From positions 1 through 64,000 of the forward strand of contig JBJMVQ010000002.1 in assembly GCA_045810625.1 (NCBI GenBank): a stretch of 64,000 bases of DNA. The letters are read 5' to 3'. Position numbers and translations under genes: made by a program. Positions 15,564 to 23,710 of the stretch are shown piece after piece. The DNA comes from JACQFZ01 sp045810625 (GTDB lineage Bacteria; Pseudomonadota; Gammaproteobacteria; Acidiferrobacterales; Sulfurifustaceae). The notes under the pieces were generated by a model. It had not been told where the DNA came from and did no database searches. It was given only the letters and a program-made list of their open reading frames with translations. Numbering within the stretch: position 1 is the first letter of the stretch; each line of letters begins with the position of its first letter.

Positions 15564-17225
15564 ATGCGATTACTCCTCGATATCGGGCACAGCGAACGCT
15601 CGTCGAAACCGACGGCGTTGCTCGGACGCTGCGTCGCGGTGATGCCCGGGCGCACGAGCGAGCCGGGGCAAGGCGCAATGCTGATTTGCGCCCAAGGAAT
15701 CGCCGAGGGACCAGACCCCGTGCAAGCGGCGCGCGCCGCCGTCGAAGTGATGGAAGACGTCTACACGACCGCAACCCTCACCGCGACATTGCGGGAGACG
15801 CTTACGGATGGCGTGACGGCGGCGAATCACGCCGTGCGCGCGAGCGGCGATCGCGGGCGCGCGGCGGCGCTTGCGGCGGTCGTGCTGCACGGTACGCGTT
15901 GGTACCTTGCGCACGCGGGTCACGTACGCGCTTGGCGCGCCCGCGATCAACACCTCAAGCAGCTCACGCGCGATCATGTACTACCGCGGGCGCTCGGACG
16001 GCGCGAAGTAACCAAAGCGTGCGGTTACGCCGAATCGATCGACGCCGACTTCGATGAAGGAGAGATCGAAGAGGGCGACATCTTTCTCATCACGAGTCCC
16101 GGGGTGCACGACATGCTCTCGGGCGCCGAGCTTCTCGGTGTGCTGCAGTCGGAAAGCTCGGCCCAGCAGATGGCGGAAGCGTTGGTCGCGCGCGCCGCCA
16201 CCGGCAATGCGTGGGGCTACCTTGGCGTCTGCGTCGCTCGCATCGATAAGCTGCTCGACAAGAGCGAGGCGCAGACCGCGAAATCGCTGCCCCTGATCCC
16301 GCTCCCCGCTGTCGGCGCGGAGATCGACGGCTTCGTCATCGAGAAACAGCTCGCGAAAAATGCGCGGTTTCGTCTCTATAAGGCGCGCGATTCGCGCTCC
16401 GAGGAGACCGTGGTCTTGCGCTTTCCCGACCCGTCGTATCCAGACAGCGCGCAGATATTCTTGCGCGAAGAAGCGGCGAGCCGGCGCGTGGAGAGCCCTT
16501 ATCTCTTGAAACCGATCGTGCTGGCCGGCCGCGTCCCCACGGCGCTTTATGCCGCCGCCGAATACCGCAAATGCGAGAGCCTCGCCAAGCGCATTCGGCG
16601 CAAACAAGGGCTCGGACTGAAGGAAGGACTGCGCCTCGGTGAGCAGCTCCTCGCGCTACTCGAAACCCTGCACGCCCATGGGATCATCCACGGCGATCTG
16701 CGCCCGCAGAACCTGCTCTACGACAAGCGCAGGCGCCAGATCTACGCGCTCGGGCCAACCGTGAATCGGCAAATTTCGTCGCGCGCCGACGAACGACGCT
16801 TGCCCTCGGGTTCGCGCAGTTACCGCGCCCCGGAGCTTCTCCGCGACCCCGTCGTCGCCGAGCGGAGCGACATCTTCGCCGCCGGCGTCACGATGTACCG
16901 CATGTTCAGCGGCAAGTACCCGTACGGAAAGATCCGTTCACCCGAGGATTGGACGCGGCGGGAATACGTTCCGTTGCGCCGCGACGGTGAAGTGTTACCG
17001 GCGGCGTTGGATCACGTGCTCGCGCGCGCGTGCGCGCTCGACCCCGCCGACCGCTATCCGAACGTCGCGCAGTTCGCCATCGCGTTCAACGCCGCGCGGG
17101 TGGACGCCACCAGCGCGGCGCGCGCAACGCAAAACGCCGCGAACAAACCTCACGCGACCGCGTGGTGGTTCGCCGCGGCGCTCGTGTGCGCCTTGCTCGG
17201 GTATCTGTATGTCGCGCTGAGGTAG
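15564..17225 (+). CDS. PP2C-like/Ser-Thr kinase-like fusion, both centres degenerate
   Basis: A 553-residue three-part protein. Residues about 5-228 have a PP2C fold. Residues about 253-510 have a protein kinase fold, and 533-550 form a C-terminal membrane helix, so the enzyme-like domains are cytoplasmic. The architecture matches bifunctional kinase/phosphatases often linked to nitrate transport. The PP2C metal-ligand positions are replaced: AHAGH120VR for the usual GDSR, TSP179G for SDG, and CAQG for ADG. In the kinase the Gly loop lacks its glycines, the VAIK lysine is Arg286, and DFG is Leu-Gly-Pro (396-398). HGDLRPQN (376-383) and RAPE are kept. I infer a scaffold or sensor pair and not an active enzyme. 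It ends five bases from the convergent pnp gene. Confidence 0.85.
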   Translation: MRLLLDIGHSERSSKPTALLGRCVAVMPGRTSEPGQGAMLICAQGIAEGPDPVQAARAAVEVMEDVYTTATLTATLRETLTDGVTAANHAVRASGDRGRAAALAAVVLHGTRWYLAHAGHVRAWRARDQHLKQLTRDHVLPRALGRREVTKACGYAESIDADFDEGEIEEGDIFLITSPGVHDMLSGAELLGVLQSESSAQQMAEALVARAATGNAWGYLGVCVARIDKLLDKSEAQTAKSLPLIPLPAVGAEIDGFVIEKQLAKNARFRLYKARDSRSEETVVLRFPDPSYPDSAQIFLREEAASRRVESPYLLKPIVLAGRVPTALYAAAEYRKCESLAKRIRRKQGLGLKEGLRLGEQLLALLETLHAHGIIHGDLRPQNLLYDKRRRQIYALGPTVNRQISSRADERRLPSGSRSYRAPELLRDPVVAERSDIFAAGVTMYRMFSGKYPYGKIRSPEDWTRREYVPLRRDGEVLPAALDHVLARACALDPADRYPNVAQFAIAFNAARVDATSAARATQNAANKPHATAWWFAAALVCALLGYLYVALR

Positions 17226-17230
17226 CGCGA

Positions 17231-19336
17231 TTAAGAATTGGTCGAGGCGCGCTGCTCTTCCTCGACCGCCTTCATGCTGAGACGGATACGTCCCTGCTTG
17301 TCGACCTCGAGGACCTTCACCTTCACGTAGTCGCCCTCGCGCAGCTTGTCACTCACGTTCTCGACTCGCTCGCGCGATATCTGCGAGATGTGCACGAGCC
17401 CGTCCTTGCCGGGCAGGATCGTGACGAAGGCGCCGAAATCCATGAGCTTGGCGACTTTGCCTTCGTAGATCATTCCGACTTCGACGTCGGCGGTCAGCTG
17501 CTGAATGCGCCGGCGCGCTTCTTCGCCGGCAACGCGGTCCGCGGACGCGATCTTCACCGTGCCGTCGTCCTCGACGTCTATGGTCGTGCCGGTTTCCTCG
17601 GTCAGCGCGCGGATGGTCGCACCGCCCTTGCCGATCACGTCGCGAATGCGCTCGGGGTTGATCTTCATCGTAATGATGCGCGGCGCAAACTCCGACAGCT
17701 CCGCGCGCGGCGCCTCGATTGCCTGATTCATGATATTCAAGATGTGCATCCGCCCTTCGCGCGCCTGCTTGAGCGCCACCTCCATGATCTCGCGGTTGAT
17801 GCCCTCGATCTTGATGTCCATCTGCAGCGCCGTCACGCCCTTCGTCGTGCCGGCCACTTTGAAGTCCATGTCGCCGAGATGATCTTCATCGCCGAGGATG
17901 TCGGTCAGCACGGCAAAGCGGTTGCTTTCCTTGATGAGACCCATTGCGACGCCGGCCACCGCTGCCGATACCGGCACGCCCGCGTCCATCAGCGCGAGAC
18001 TCGCGCCGCAGACCGACGCCATCGAGCTCGAACCGTTCGATTCGGTGATCTCGGAGACGACGCGAATGACGTAGGGATACTTCGTCATGTCCGGCAGCAC
18101 GGCCTGGATGCCGCGCTTCGCCAAACGCCCGTGACCGATCTCGCGGCGCTTCGGGCTTCCCATACGGCCGGTCTCGCCGACCGAATACGGCGGGAAGTTG
18201 TAATGCAGCATGAACGGCTCTTTGCGCTCGCCTTCGAGCGCATCGATCAGCTGCGCGTCGCGGCCCGTGCCGAGCGTCGTCACGACGAGCGCCTGCGTTT
18301 CGCCGCGCGTGAAGAGCGCGCTGCCGTGCGTACGCGGCAGCACGCCCGTGCGAATGGTGATCGGGCGAACCGTGCGGGTATCGCGGCCGTCGATGCGCGG
18401 CTCACCGGCGAGAATCCGGTCGCGCACGATGCGGTATTCGAGATCGCCGATCAGCTTCAGAACTTTTTGCTGTACGTCTTCGGACCCGCCAGCCGCGAAC
18501 TGCGCGAGCGCTTGCGCGCGGACCGCGCTCATGCGCTCCTGCCGCGCCGCCTTCTCGACGATGCGGTACGCGGCGCCGATCGCCTCGCCGAAAGCGCTCC
18601 GCAACTTTTCTTTGAGCTCGCTGTCTTCCGCGGGCAGCCGCCAGTCCCAACGCTGCGCGCCGCTCTCCTGCACCAGCTCGCGTATCGCGCGGATTGCCGC
18701 CTGCATCTGCTGATGCCCGAACATCACCGCGCCCAGCATTACGTCTTCCGGCAGCTCCTTCGCCTCCGACTCGACCATCAGCACCGCCTTCTCGGTACCG
18801 GCCACGACGAGGTCGAGCTGCGACTCCTTGATTTGCGAATTCGTCGGATTGAGCAGGTAGTTGCCGTCTTTGTAACCGACGCGCGCGGCGCCGATCGGCC
18901 CCATGAACGGAACGCCGGAGAGCGACAACGCCGCCGATGCACCGATCATCGAGACGATGTCCGGATCGATCTCCGGATCCATCGACTTGACGGTGACGAC
19001 GATCTGAATTTCGTTGTAGAAACCTTCGGGGAACAGCGGGCGGATGGGTCGGTCGATCAGGCGGGAGGTGAGGATTTCTTTCTCGGACGGACGGCCCTCT
19101 CGCTTGAAGAAACCGCCGGGAATACGACCGGCGGCATACGTTCGTTCTTGATAGTCGACGGTGAGTGGGAAGAAATCTTGCCCGGGTACCGCCTGCTTGG
19201 CCGCGACGACGGTCGCGAGAACCACGGTATCGCCCATCGAAGCAAGCACCGCGCCGCTCGCCTGGCGCGCGATCTCGCCGGTTTCGAGGCGAATCGTGTG
19301 ATTGCCGTATTGAAAGGTCTTCGTAACTTTAGCCAA
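17231..19336 (-). CDS. pnp: Polyribonucleotide nucleotidyltransferase (PNPase)
   Basis: A 3'-5' phosphorolytic exoribonuclease and degradosome component. The 701-residue protein has two RNase PH domains separated by a helical domain, then a KH domain (INPERIRDVIGKGG) and an S1 domain (GMIYEGKVAKLMDFGAFV) near the C terminus. Length and order are standard. It follows rpsO by 16 bases, as in other gammaproteobacteria. There is no visible terminator before the convergent kinase-like gene, so antisense overlap of the 3' ends is likely. Confidence 0.98.
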   Translation of the reverse strand: MAKVTKTFQYGNHTIRLETGEIARQASGAVLASMGDTVVLATVVAAKQAVPGQDFFPLTVDYQERTYAAGRIPGGFFKREGRPSEKEILTSRLIDRPIRPLFPEGFYNEIQIVVTVKSMDPEIDPDIVSMIGASAALSLSGVPFMGPIGAARVGYKDGNYLLNPTNSQIKESQLDLVVAGTEKAVLMVESEAKELPEDVMLGAVMFGHQQMQAAIRAIRELVQESGAQRWDWRLPAEDSELKEKLRSAFGEAIGAAYRIVEKAARQERMSAVRAQALAQFAAGGSEDVQQKVLKLIGDLEYRIVRDRILAGEPRIDGRDTRTVRPITIRTGVLPRTHGSALFTRGETQALVVTTLGTGRDAQLIDALEGERKEPFMLHYNFPPYSVGETGRMGSPKRREIGHGRLAKRGIQAVLPDMTKYPYVIRVVSEITESNGSSSMASVCGASLALMDAGVPVSAAVAGVAMGLIKESNRFAVLTDILGDEDHLGDMDFKVAGTTKGVTALQMDIKIEGINREIMEVALKQAREGRMHILNIMNQAIEAPRAELSEFAPRIITMKINPERIRDVIGKGGATIRALTEETGTTIDVEDDGTVKIASADRVAGEEARRRIQQLTADVEVGMIYEGKVAKLMDFGAFVTILPGKDGLVHISQISRERVENVSDKLREGDYVKVKVLEVDKQGRIRLSMKAVEEEQRASTNS

Positions 19337-19352
19337 CGCCTTGCCCTCGCGG

Positions 19353-19622
19353 TTACTTGCGCAGTCCGAGCCGTTCGATCAGGCGGCGGTAACGATCACC
19401 GTCCACACGCTTCAGATAATCGAGCAGCTTGCGGCGCTGGTTCACCATTTTCAGCAGACCAATGCGGGAGTGATGATCCTTGGGATGAGTCTGGAAATGA
19501 CCTGCCAGGTCGTCGATATGAGCCGACAGGAGCGCGACCTGCACTTCCGGCGACCCCGTGTCGCCTTGGTGCGTCTGATACTCCTGCATGACCTTGGCTT
19601 TTTGCTGAGCCGTGAGGGACAT
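19353..19622 (-). CDS. rpsO: 30S ribosomal protein S15
   Basis: An 89-residue 16S rRNA-binding protein, opening with MSLTAQQKAKVMQEYQTH and containing the FQTHPKDHHSRIGLLKMVNQ segment. It has its own promoter at 19671-19699 and GAGG before the ATG. S15 commonly represses its own translation by binding its leader. The 48-base leader here is short, so whether that operator exists cannot be judged by eye. Confidence 0.98.
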   Translation of the reverse strand: MSLTAQQKAKVMQEYQTHQGDTGSPEVQVALLSAHIDDLAGHFQTHPKDHHSRIGLLKMVNQRRKLLDYLKRVDGDRYRRLIERLGLRK

Positions 19623-19670
19623 GAACTACCTCTTTTACTTTCGTATTTACGCTGTCTTCGGAGGGCGCGT

Positions 19671-19699
19671 ATTCTACTAGCGCCACTCCGGCCTAACAA
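19671..19699 (-). promoter_or_regulatory. Sigma-70-type promoter of rpsO-pnp
   Basis: Minus strand: TTGTTA (19699-19694), 17 bases, then TAGAAT (19676-19671), about 50 bases before rpsO. It lies between the hairpin cluster and rpsO, so the cluster belongs to the truB side of the transcript. Confidence 0.6.
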
Positions 19700-19716
19700 C
19701 CTCGGCCGCCTTAGCA

Positions 19717-19869
19717 GGTTGCCGAAAAACTCCGTTTTTCGGCAACCGGCGTGCGGTCGATGGATCGACCGCCATTTTTCAAACACGCAACGTGTTTGAA
19801 AAATGGAGCGCACCGCGGACATGCGCCGCGGCGCAGCGAGCTGGAAAAGGCCAGATGGCCTTTTCCAGC
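19717..19869. repeat. Array of tandem hairpins between truB and rpsO
   Basis: Five inverted repeats in about 150 bases. (1) 19717-19747, a 14-pair perfect stem with a 3-base loop. (2) 19753-19772, 8 pairs. (3) 19772-19806, a 16-pair perfect stem with a 3-base loop. (4) 19813-19831, 6 pairs, weaker. (5) 19840-19869, 13 pairs with a 4-base loop. Stems 1, 3 and 5 contain A- or T-runs inside the stems. The first starts at the truB stop side and the last ends before the rpsO promoter. It may block read-through or protect 3' ends, or it may be an inserted palindromic element. Confidence 0.85.
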
Positions 19870-19876
19870 ATCCTGT

Positions 19877-20797
19877 TTAGACCTTCTGGGCCAGCAGCCG
19901 CCGGGGCGCCACCCGCCCGTCGTCAAGGACCTCGCCCATGCCGAGAAAACGGTCGTCCGGGTCGTACAAACGGACCCAGCCGGGCAGCAGCCGGTGGCGC
20001 GCCGAAACGGGCTGACCGCGCAGCAGATAGTGCGTGGCGAGCGAAGTGAGCCGCACATCGGGTATGGCACCGAGTATCCGGTCCCCCGGAATCAGGCGCC
20101 GCTCGCGCTCGGCGGGATCTGCGAGCGCCGCAAGCTCGTCGAGCGTTATCGCCTCGTCCACGGTGAGATCCCCGACGGCAAGCCGGCGCAGCTCCGCGAC
20201 ATGCGCTCCGCACCCGAGCCGCTCGCCGAGATCATGCGCGAGGCTGCGGACGTAGGTGCCTTTGGAACAGGCAACCTCCAGCTCGGCGCGCTCGCCGTCG
20301 AACGACAGCAGGTCGAGTTCCCGGATCACCACGCGGCGCGGCGTGCGATCCACCTCGATACCGCGCCGCGCCAGTTCGTAGAGCGGCTGGCCGTCGCGCT
20401 TCAGCGCCGAGTACATCGGGGGAATCTGCTCGATCTCCCCGCAAAATTCTTGCAGCGCCCGTTCCAGCTCGCCGCGCTCGACACGGACCGGACGCATCGC
20501 CGTCACCTCGCCTTCCGCGTCGAGTGTGCTGGTCGTCACGCCCAAGCGAAAGACGGCGCGATAGCGCTTTTCGGCGTCGAGCCAGAACTGTGACAGCTTC
20601 GTCGCTTCGCCGAAGCAAAGCGGCAAGAGCCCGGTCGCGATCGGATCCAGACTCCCCGTGTGCCCCGCTTTCGCCGCCTGCAGCAAATGTTTCGCACGCT
20701 GCAGCGCCTGATTCGACGTGAAGCCGGGCGGCTTGTCGAGCAGCAGCACGCCGTTCACCGGGCGGAGTATCTTTCGCATCGGCAAGGACTGCGTCAT
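19877..20797 (-). CDS. truB: tRNA pseudouridine-55 synthase
   Basis: Makes pseudouridine 55 in the T-loop of tRNAs. The 306 residues include GVLLLDKPPGFTSNQ at the N terminus and the catalytic loop GHTGSLDPIATGLLPL, with Asp51 as nucleophile. The central CSKGTYVRSLAHDLG strand and a C-terminal PUA-like domain follow. The ATG at 20797 overlaps the rbfA stop as ATGA, so the two are translationally coupled. A second Met (residue 7) is possible. The hairpin array begins just after the stop. Confidence 0.97.
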   Translation of the reverse strand: MTQSLPMRKILRPVNGVLLLDKPPGFTSNQALQRAKHLLQAAKAGHTGSLDPIATGLLPLCFGEATKLSQFWLDAEKRYRAVFRLGVTTSTLDAEGEVTAMRPVRVERGELERALQEFCGEIEQIPPMYSALKRDGQPLYELARRGIEVDRTPRRVVIRELDLLSFDGERAELEVACSKGTYVRSLAHDLGERLGCGAHVAELRRLAVGDLTVDEAITLDELAALADPAERERRLIPGDRILGAIPDVRLTSLATHYLLRGQPVSARHRLLPGWVRLYDPDDRFLGMGEVLDDGRVAPRRLLAQKV

Positions 20798-21165
20798 TTG
20801 TCCTTGCCCGACTGATCTTCCTTCACGGCGCGGTCGATCAGCTGCGACAAGCGATCGCCGCGCTCGATCGAAGCGTCGAAATAGAACCTGAGCTCGGGAA
20901 TCACGCGCAGCGCGACCCGTCCGGCCAGCTCGCGGCGTAAATGGCCGGCGGCGCGGTTGAACGCCGCCACTACCGGTTCGGCCGCCGCGGCACCGCCGAG
21001 CAACGTGAAATAAACGCGCGCGGAGCGCAGATCCGGCGACACATCGACGAACGTGACAGTCGCTTGGTGCGTGCGAGAATCGTCGAGGACGCGCGGGATC
21101 AGCACCGCCAGCTCGCGTTTGACGAGCTCCGCCACCCGCAGGGGTCGATTGCCAGCCTTTTTCAT
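20794..21165 (-). CDS. rbfA: Ribosome-binding factor A
   Basis: A KH-fold 30S assembly factor needed for 16S 5'-end maturation and cold growth. It is 123 residues with RVAELVKRELAVLIPR at the start and the RVIPELRFYFDASIERG signature. The ATG at 21165 has GAGG upstream. The frame is open further upstream into infB without resemblance. It sits between infB and truB, as usual. Confidence 0.97.
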   Translation of the reverse strand: MKKAGNRPLRVAELVKRELAVLIPRVLDDSRTHQATVTFVDVSPDLRSARVYFTLLGGAAAAEPVVAAFNRAAGHLRRELAGRVALRVIPELRFYFDASIERGDRLSQLIDRAVKEDQSGKDK

Positions 21166-21206
21166 ACGCGTCGCCTCGACCCCCTCTCCGCGCCGGAGAG
21201 GAGGAT

Positions 21207-23693
21207 CTATTGTACCGTGCGAGCGACTTCGACTTTCTCGTAGACCTCGATCTGATCGCCGACCTGCACGTCGTTGTAGTTCTTGACGGCAATGCCGCAT
21301 TCGAGGCCGGCTTTCACTTCACCCACGTCGTCCTTGAACCGGCGAAGCGATTCGAGCTCACCTTCGAAAATGACGACGTTATCGCGCAGAACGCGGATCG
21401 GGCGATTGCGCCGCACGACACCTTCCGTAACGATACAGCCGGCGACGGCGCCGATCTTCGGCGCGCGGAACACCTGGCGCACTGCCGCGAGACCGAGGAG
21501 CTGCTCCTTGATCTGCGGCGTGAGCAGGCCCGCGATTGCAGCTTTCACGTCGTTCACCGCGTCGTAGATGACGTTGTAGTAGTGGACGTCGACGCCGTGC
21601 GTCTCGATCAGACGCCGAGCCGAAGCGTCCGCACGTACGTTGAAGCCGAGGATGACGGCGTTCGACGCGGTCGCAAGGTTCACGTCGGATTCGCTGATAC
21701 CGCCGACCATTCCGTGAATGACCTTGACCTTCACTTCGTTGGTCGACAGTCGCTCAAGCGCCGCGTGCAGCGCCTCGACCGAGCCCTGCACGTCCGCCTT
21801 GATGATGAGGTTGAGCGTCTTCGCTTCGGCGCTCTCCTGCATCTGCTCGAACACGTTCGTGAGCTTGGCGCTGCGCGCCGCGAGCTGAACGTCCTTGAAC
21901 TTGCCTTGCCGGTAGAGCGCGATTTCGCGCGCCTTGCGTTCGCTCTCGACGACGACGACTTCATCGCCCGCGCTCGGAACGCCGGAGAGGCCCTGAATCT
22001 CGACCGGTATCGACGGGCCGGCTTCTTTCACCGGCCGTCCTTTCTCGTCGAGCATCGCGCGCACGCGTCCGAACTCGCGGCCCGCGAGCAGGATGTCGCC
22101 TTTATGCAAGGTGCCGCGTTGCACGAGCACCGTCGCGACGGGACCACGCCCTTTGTCGAGACGCGCTTCGACCACGATGCCTGCCGCCGGTCCGGACCAC
22201 GGTGCCTTGAGCTCGAGCACCTCGGCTTGCAGCAGCACGGACTCGAGCAACTTGTCGATGCCCTGTCCCGACTTCGCCGAGACATCCACGAAAATTTCGT
22301 TGCCGCCCCATTCTTCGGGGACGACTTCGTGCTTGGTCAGCTCCTGACGGACGCGATCCGGCTGCGCTTCGGGTTTGTCGATCTTGTTCACCGCCACCAC
22401 GATGGGCACCTTGGCGGTGCGCGCATGATGAATCGCTTCGACGGTTTGCGGCATGACACCGTCGTCCGCGGCGACCACCAGGATCACGATGTCGGTTGCT
22501 TTCGCGCCGCGCGCACGCATCGCGGTAAACGCTTCGTGGCCCGGGGTATCGAGGAACGTGACCACACCACGCGGCGTTTCGACGTGGTAGGCGCCGATAT
22601 GCTGCGTGATGCCGCCGGCTTCACCCGCCGCCACTTTGGCTTTGCGGATGTAATCGAGGAGCGAGGTCTTGCCGTGGTCGACGTGGCCCATCACCGTGAC
22701 GACCGGCGGCCGCGGCTCGGCCTCGCCGACCGGCTGCTCGACGCCGGTCAGGAGCGCTTCCGGATCGCTCGGCCGCGCCGCTTTCGCGACGTGACCCATG
22801 TCCTCCACGACGATGGTCGCGGTATCGCGATCCAGCACCTGGTTGATGGTCACCATCATGCCGAGCTTCATGAGAACCTTGATGACCTCGGCGGCCTTCA
22901 CCGACATCTTCTGTGCCAGCTCGGCGACGGTGATGGTTTCCGGCAACACCACTTCGTGCACGATCGGTTGCGTCGGGCGCTCGAACGCGTGCTGTCCGGA
23001 CATACTGGTGACGACGGTGCGCACCGGCGCGACCCGCGCCTTGCGCCGGACTTTCTTGCCTTCGGCGAGATGCAGCTCGCCGCGTTCGCGATCTTCGACT
23101 TTCTCGTGCCGGTCCTTCTTGTGCTTGTCGTGCTTCTCTTTCTCTTTTTCCTTTTCCTTCGGAGCCGCGGCCGGTGCCGCCTTCGGCGGCGCCTCCGTGA
23201 CGGCCGGGGCGGGCGCTTCGGCAACCACGGGTGCAGGCTCAACGACCGGCGCAGGCTCGGCGGCAGGGGCCGGAGTGGCCGGGGCAGCTTCGAGGGGCGC
23301 AGGCGCCGCTTCCACCGGCGCCGCTTCGGGCACCTCCGGTGTCTCGGTCGGCGCGACCTCCTCTTCCTCGGGCGGCGCTTCTTCGATGGTTGTGCGTTTT
23401 ACGAACGTGCGCTTCTTGCGCACCTCGACTTGAACCGTGCGCGCGGGGCCCGTACGAGAGGATTGCGTTACCTGGCTGGTCGACTTGCGCTTGAGCGTAA
23501 TTTTCTTGCGTGCAACACCTTCTTCCGCGCCGTGACTGCCGCGCAGATAAGAGAGGAGCGCCAGCTTCTCTTCGTCGTTCAGCTCGTCGCCCGCCTTCTT
23601 CTCCGAAATGCCCGCCGCGACCAACTGGCGCAGCAGCGTCTCGGACGGAATGCCGATCTGACGTGCGAAGCCTTCTATCGTAATGCTTGCCAT
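21207..23693 (-). CDS. infB: Translation initiation factor IF-2
   Basis: The GTPase that brings initiator fMet-tRNA to the 30S subunit. The 828 residues start with an IF2N domain (MASITIEGFARQIG). A long Pro/Ala/Glu-rich linker with a KEKEKEKHDKHKKDRHEK patch and a second IF2N segment follow. The G domain shows GHVDHGKTSLLD (G1), DTPGHEAF (G3) and NKID (G4). Domains II-IV complete the protein. It follows nusA by 17 bases. The tRNA that it recruits is encoded at the head of the same cluster. Confidence 0.98.
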   Translation of the reverse strand: MASITIEGFARQIGIPSETLLRQLVAAGISEKKAGDELNDEEKLALLSYLRGSHGAEEGVARKKITLKRKSTSQVTQSSRTGPARTVQVEVRKKRTFVKRTTIEEAPPEEEEVAPTETPEVPEAAPVEAAPAPLEAAPATPAPAAEPAPVVEPAPVVAEAPAPAVTEAPPKAAPAAAPKEKEKEKEKHDKHKKDRHEKVEDRERGELHLAEGKKVRRKARVAPVRTVVTSMSGQHAFERPTQPIVHEVVLPETITVAELAQKMSVKAAEVIKVLMKLGMMVTINQVLDRDTATIVVEDMGHVAKAARPSDPEALLTGVEQPVGEAEPRPPVVTVMGHVDHGKTSLLDYIRKAKVAAGEAGGITQHIGAYHVETPRGVVTFLDTPGHEAFTAMRARGAKATDIVILVVAADDGVMPQTVEAIHHARTAKVPIVVAVNKIDKPEAQPDRVRQELTKHEVVPEEWGGNEIFVDVSAKSGQGIDKLLESVLLQAEVLELKAPWSGPAAGIVVEARLDKGRGPVATVLVQRGTLHKGDILLAGREFGRVRAMLDEKGRPVKEAGPSIPVEIQGLSGVPSAGDEVVVVESERKAREIALYRQGKFKDVQLAARSAKLTNVFEQMQESAEAKTLNLIIKADVQGSVEALHAALERLSTNEVKVKVIHGMVGGISESDVNLATASNAVILGFNVRADASARRLIETHGVDVHYYNVIYDAVNDVKAAIAGLLTPQIKEQLLGLAAVRQVFRAPKIGAVAGCIVTEGVVRRNRPIRVLRDNVVIFEGELESLRRFKDDVGEVKAGLECGIAVKNYNDVQVGDQIEVYEKVEVARTVQ

Positions 23694-23710
23694 AACGTAG
23701 TTTCGTTCGC

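Noticed and set aside
17030..19591. Long open frame opposite pnp
   Set aside because: Shadow of pnp; no start-site or family support.
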